Of a stretch of DNA of 7,769 nucleotides, positions 6,054-7,769 are shown one piece after another (within the stretch, counting starts at the first letter, position 1; each line of letters begins with the position of its first letter). The stretch comes from DAIOHQ01 sp036744635 (GTDB lineage Bacteria; Planctomycetota; Phycisphaerae; Tepidisphaerales; Tepidisphaeraceae), in assembly GCA_036744635.1 (NCBI GenBank), contig DAIOHQ010000234.1, positions 1 through 7,769 on the forward strand. Reading direction: 5' to 3'. A program made the translations under genes and the position numbers. The notes below the pieces were generated by a model. The model was not told the origin of the DNA. It made no database searches and worked only from the letters and a program-made list of their open reading frames with translations.

Positions 6054-6113
6054 CGAAATGCGGCTATTACGACAGTTTACCGATGGATTTCTTAGAATAG
6101 GTTAACAGATTCA

Positions 6114-7070
6114 ATGACTGGTCAGAACTACTGCCTGATCACCCCCTGCCGCGATGAGGCGAAATATGCCCGGCGGACGCTCGACAGCGTCTGCAACCAG
6201 ACGCTTCGGCCGGCGCTATGGCTGATCGTGGATGATGGGTCGTCCGATGAAACCCCCACTATTCTGGCCGAATATGCCGGGAAATATCCCTTTATCAAAA
6301 TCATGCGCCGCGAGAATCGCGGTTTCCGCAAGCTGGGCGGCGGCGTGATCGACGCGTTCTATGCCGGTTACGACACCATCAATCCGGCCGACTTTCAGTA
6401 CCTCTGCAAATTCGATCTCGACCTCGACCTGCCGCCGCGCTATTTCGAGGCGATCATCGAGCACATGGAGCGGAATCCGCGCGTCGGCACCGCCAGCGGC
6501 AAGCCATATTTCAAGGATGCCGCCGGCAAGCTGGTCAGCGAAAAGTGCGGCGATGAAAACTCCGTCGGCATGATCAAGTTCTACCGTACCCGCTGCTTTC
6601 AGCAGATTGGCGGATTCGTGCGGGAACTGATGTGGGATGGGATCGATGGCCACCGTTGCCGGATGGCGGGTTGGATCGCCGAAAGTTTCGACTCGCCCGA
6701 TACGCGATTTGAGCACTTGCGTCCGATGGGAACCAGCCACAAGAATTGGTGGACCGGCCGGGTGCGGCATGGCGTCGGGCAGTATTTCATGGGCACCGGA
6801 CCGTTTTATATGCTGGCCAGCGCCGTCTATCGCCTGCCCCATCCGCCGATGGTCATCGGCAGCATCGCGATGATGTGGGGGTATCTCAAGAGCTTTTTCA
6901 CCGGCAAACAGCGCTATGGCGACCGGGAATTCCGCAAGTTTCTCCGCCGCTATCAGTGGCGCTGTCTCCTGGCGGGGAAGAGCAGGGCAACGGAGGAATT
7001 GAATCAACAAACTCAGGAGCGATGGAATCCGCACGCGCCGGTTGCGCCATTCGGCAATCCGGCCTCCTGA
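6114..7070 (+). CDS. Family 2 glycosyltransferase
   Basis: A 318-aa GT-A fold glycosyltransferase of family GT2, transferring a sugar from a nucleotide donor to an unknown acceptor, probably in surface polysaccharide or glycolipid synthesis. The nucleotide-binding part opens with YCLITPCRDEAKY and DDGSSDETP (Asp40 and Asp41). The metal-binding DxD equivalent is FDLDLDL (Asp101, Asp103, Asp105). WDGIDGHRCRMAGW (174-187) holds the likely catalytic acid. Two hydrophobic stretches (about 224-241 and 245-262) may be amphipathic or membrane-associated. The remaining C terminus is basic and Arg/Lys-rich. ATG 6114 starts 60 nt after the PIN gene; its ribosome site is weak (AGG about 12 nt upstream), and TAGAAT at 6093-6098 is only a faint promoter candidate. 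Transcription could continue from the upstream pair. No other polysaccharide gene is nearby, so the acceptor cannot be inferred. Confidence 0.92.
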   Translation: MTGQNYCLITPCRDEAKYARRTLDSVCNQTLRPALWLIVDDGSSDETPTILAEYAGKYPFIKIMRRENRGFRKLGGGVIDAFYAGYDTINPADFQYLCKFDLDLDLPPRYFEAIIEHMERNPRVGTASGKPYFKDAAGKLVSEKCGDENSVGMIKFYRTRCFQQIGGFVRELMWDGIDGHRCRMAGWIAESFDSPDTRFEHLRPMGTSHKNWWTGRVRHGVGQYFMGTGPFYMLASAVYRLPHPPMVIGSIAMMWGYLKSFFTGKQRYGDREFRKFLRRYQWRCLLAGKSRATEELNQQTQERWNPHAPVAPFGNPAS

Positions 7071-7080
7071 CGAAACGAAA

Positions 7081-7116
7081 TCAGGATCGGCTTGTGCTCT
7101 AACAAGCCGATCCTGA
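7081..7116. terminator. Shared hairpin terminator between convergent genes
   Basis: A perfect 15-bp stem (7081-7095 with 7102-7116) closes a 6-nt loop, 10 nt after the glycosyltransferase stop and 42 nt after the stop of the converging minus-strand gene. On the minus strand the stem is followed by TTTCGTTT, a reasonable T-rich tail. On the plus strand the tail is GTGTTG, which is weaker. It probably serves both transcripts and mainly the minus-strand one. Confidence 0.8.
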
Positions 7117-7158
7117 GTGTTGAACGAACCGCGCGTTGTGCCGCGCCGCCTGGCGGGT

Positions 7159-7584
7159 TTACTTCTGCTTATCGCCGCCCTTGCCTTCCTTCAGGTCAAT
7201 GGTCACATCAGCCGCCTTGTCAGCGGAGACCGAGACTTTTGACTTGCCATGGCCAAAACCCTTGCCGCCGGCCACAATAGCGTAGTCGCCGACCGGGACG
7301 TCGGTAAAGGTGAACTTGCCATCTGCGCCGGTGGTGGTTTCCTTAAAGGCTTCCTTTTTCACCTTCTCGCCGGCGGCGGCCTTCTCGGCCTTCTGCTCGC
7401 CCGCGGCGGGAACCTGGAAGAGGCGCACGGTCACGCCTTCGACGCCCTTGCCGTCCTTGGTGACGACGCCATTGATCGAATTCTTCGCCGGCGCAACGGC
7501 GTCGGCCGCCAAAGCCAGCGACGCCCCCAGCACCAGGGCAAACAACGAAACAACCGCGGTGGAAACACTCATCAAACGCTTCAT
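7159..7584 (-). CDS. Small exported protein with a carboxypeptidase-regulatory-like (Ig-fold) domain
   Basis: A 141-aa predicted secreted or periplasmic protein. The N terminus is a clear Sec signal: MKRLMS, a hydrophobic core, then ALAADAV with likely cleavage near residue 26. The mature part matches the CarboxypepD_reg/Cna-B-like beta sandwich: NGVVTKDGKGVEGVTVRLF, then TTTGADGKFTFTDVPVGDYAIVAGGKGFG, then a terminal strand and a Lys/Gly-rich tail. A low-complexity insert rich in Ala, Lys and Glu separates the first strands. Such single domains are often annotated only as hypothetical; binding or structural roles are possible, and no catalytic residues are expected. ATG 7584 is preceded by GGAG six nt upstream. 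A longer frame begins at a TTG (7596) lying in that ribosome site, so it is rejected. Only a weak TATAGA (7666-7671), without a properly spaced -35, is seen upstream. Confidence 0.85.
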   Translation of the reverse strand: MKRLMSVSTAVVSLFALVLGASLALAADAVAPAKNSINGVVTKDGKGVEGVTVRLFQVPAAGEQKAEKAAAGEKVKKEAFKETTTGADGKFTFTDVPVGDYAIVAGGKGFGHGKSKVSVSADKAADVTIDLKEGKGGDKQK

Positions 7585-7720
7585 AATACTCTCCAAAATT
7601 CAGCCTCCGCCTCCGCCAACACAGCGGATACGCTCTGGCGAAGGTGAAACCAACCTGTCTGCCCTTCTATACGCTCGAAACGGCGCTTTATTGCCATCAA
7701 CTCACGAAAAATCGCGGCAA

Positions 7721-7769
7721 TGGGTCAGGTTGAAATTTCCGGGTGCCACAGGTCGCGGTACTCCGAGAC
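7721..7769. repeat. REP-like palindromic element, right copy, cut by the window end
   Basis: The reverse complement of this stretch matches 27-75 at 46 of 49 positions; the three differences all fall in the non-hairpin flank. The first 29 nt of the compared segment, from GTCTCGGAGTACC through the hairpin, are identical. The right arm of the hairpin would lie beyond the end of the window. It lies 137 nt upstream of the start of the small exported protein gene. Confidence 0.85.

Noticed and set aside
6067..6098. Promoter TTACGA with TAGAAT upstream of the glycosyltransferase
   Set aside because: The spacing is 20 nt and both boxes are poor, so it is not listed as a feature.
7666..7700. Promoter for the small exported protein (TTGATG with TATAGA on the minus strand)
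   Set aside because: The spacer is 23 nt, outside the normal range, and no extended -10 is present.
27..7769. The inverted end repeats as termini of one large transposon
   Set aside because: The interior holds housekeeping genes (dxr, rseP, tadA) and no transposase or integrase. The repeats have hairpin structure typical of dispersed REP elements.

Overview
The window is a GC-rich, gene-dense bacterial chromosome segment. I read it as probably Planctomycetota or a relative, with moderate confidence. The reasons are dxr directly followed by an unusually long (696 aa) multi-PDZ site-2 protease, without the uppS/cdsA context seen in proteobacteria; a small secreted carboxypeptidase-regulatory-like protein; and intergenic palindromes of the REP type. 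No rRNA, tRNA, CRISPR array, transposase or phage gene is visible, and no stretch longer than about 200 bases lacks a gene.

Layout from left to right. Positions 1-200 hold a REP-like palindrome (about 10-75) and a second imperfect hairpin (134-178). On the minus strand, 201-809 encodes a typical 2-Cys peroxiredoxin with its own sigma70-like promoter (875-902). Next to that promoter, at 918-982, is a perfect double palindrome. On the plus strand, dxr (997-2193; methylerythritol phosphate isoprenoid pathway) and a RseP-type intramembrane protease (2198-4288) lie 4 nt apart and are almost certainly one operon. A second copy of the double palindrome (4296-4369), inverted relative to the first, separates rseP from tadA (4421-4891; tRNA adenosine deaminase).

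An AT-richer block follows. A clear extended -10 promoter (4953-4961) precedes two genes overlapping by 4 nt: a 151-aa protein with an ExK nuclease-like core and a 199-aa PIN-domain protein. This pair is the most interesting cargo in the window and looks like a compact toxin-antitoxin-like or defence-like module. A family 2 glycosyltransferase (6114-7070) comes next. It converges on a minus-strand gene for a small exported CarboxypepD_reg-like protein (7159-7584), with a shared hairpin terminator (7081-7116) between them. The window ends in a REP-like element (7721-7769) that is a 46/49 inverted match to the element at 27-75.

The core genes (peroxiredoxin, dxr, rseP, tadA) are housekeeping: peroxide defence, isoprenoid precursor supply, envelope regulated proteolysis and tRNA decoding. 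Repetitive palindromes are inserted at the gene boundaries and have probably distorted automated start calls for dxr and tadA. Gene identities rest on motifs read by eye; no database search was possible.
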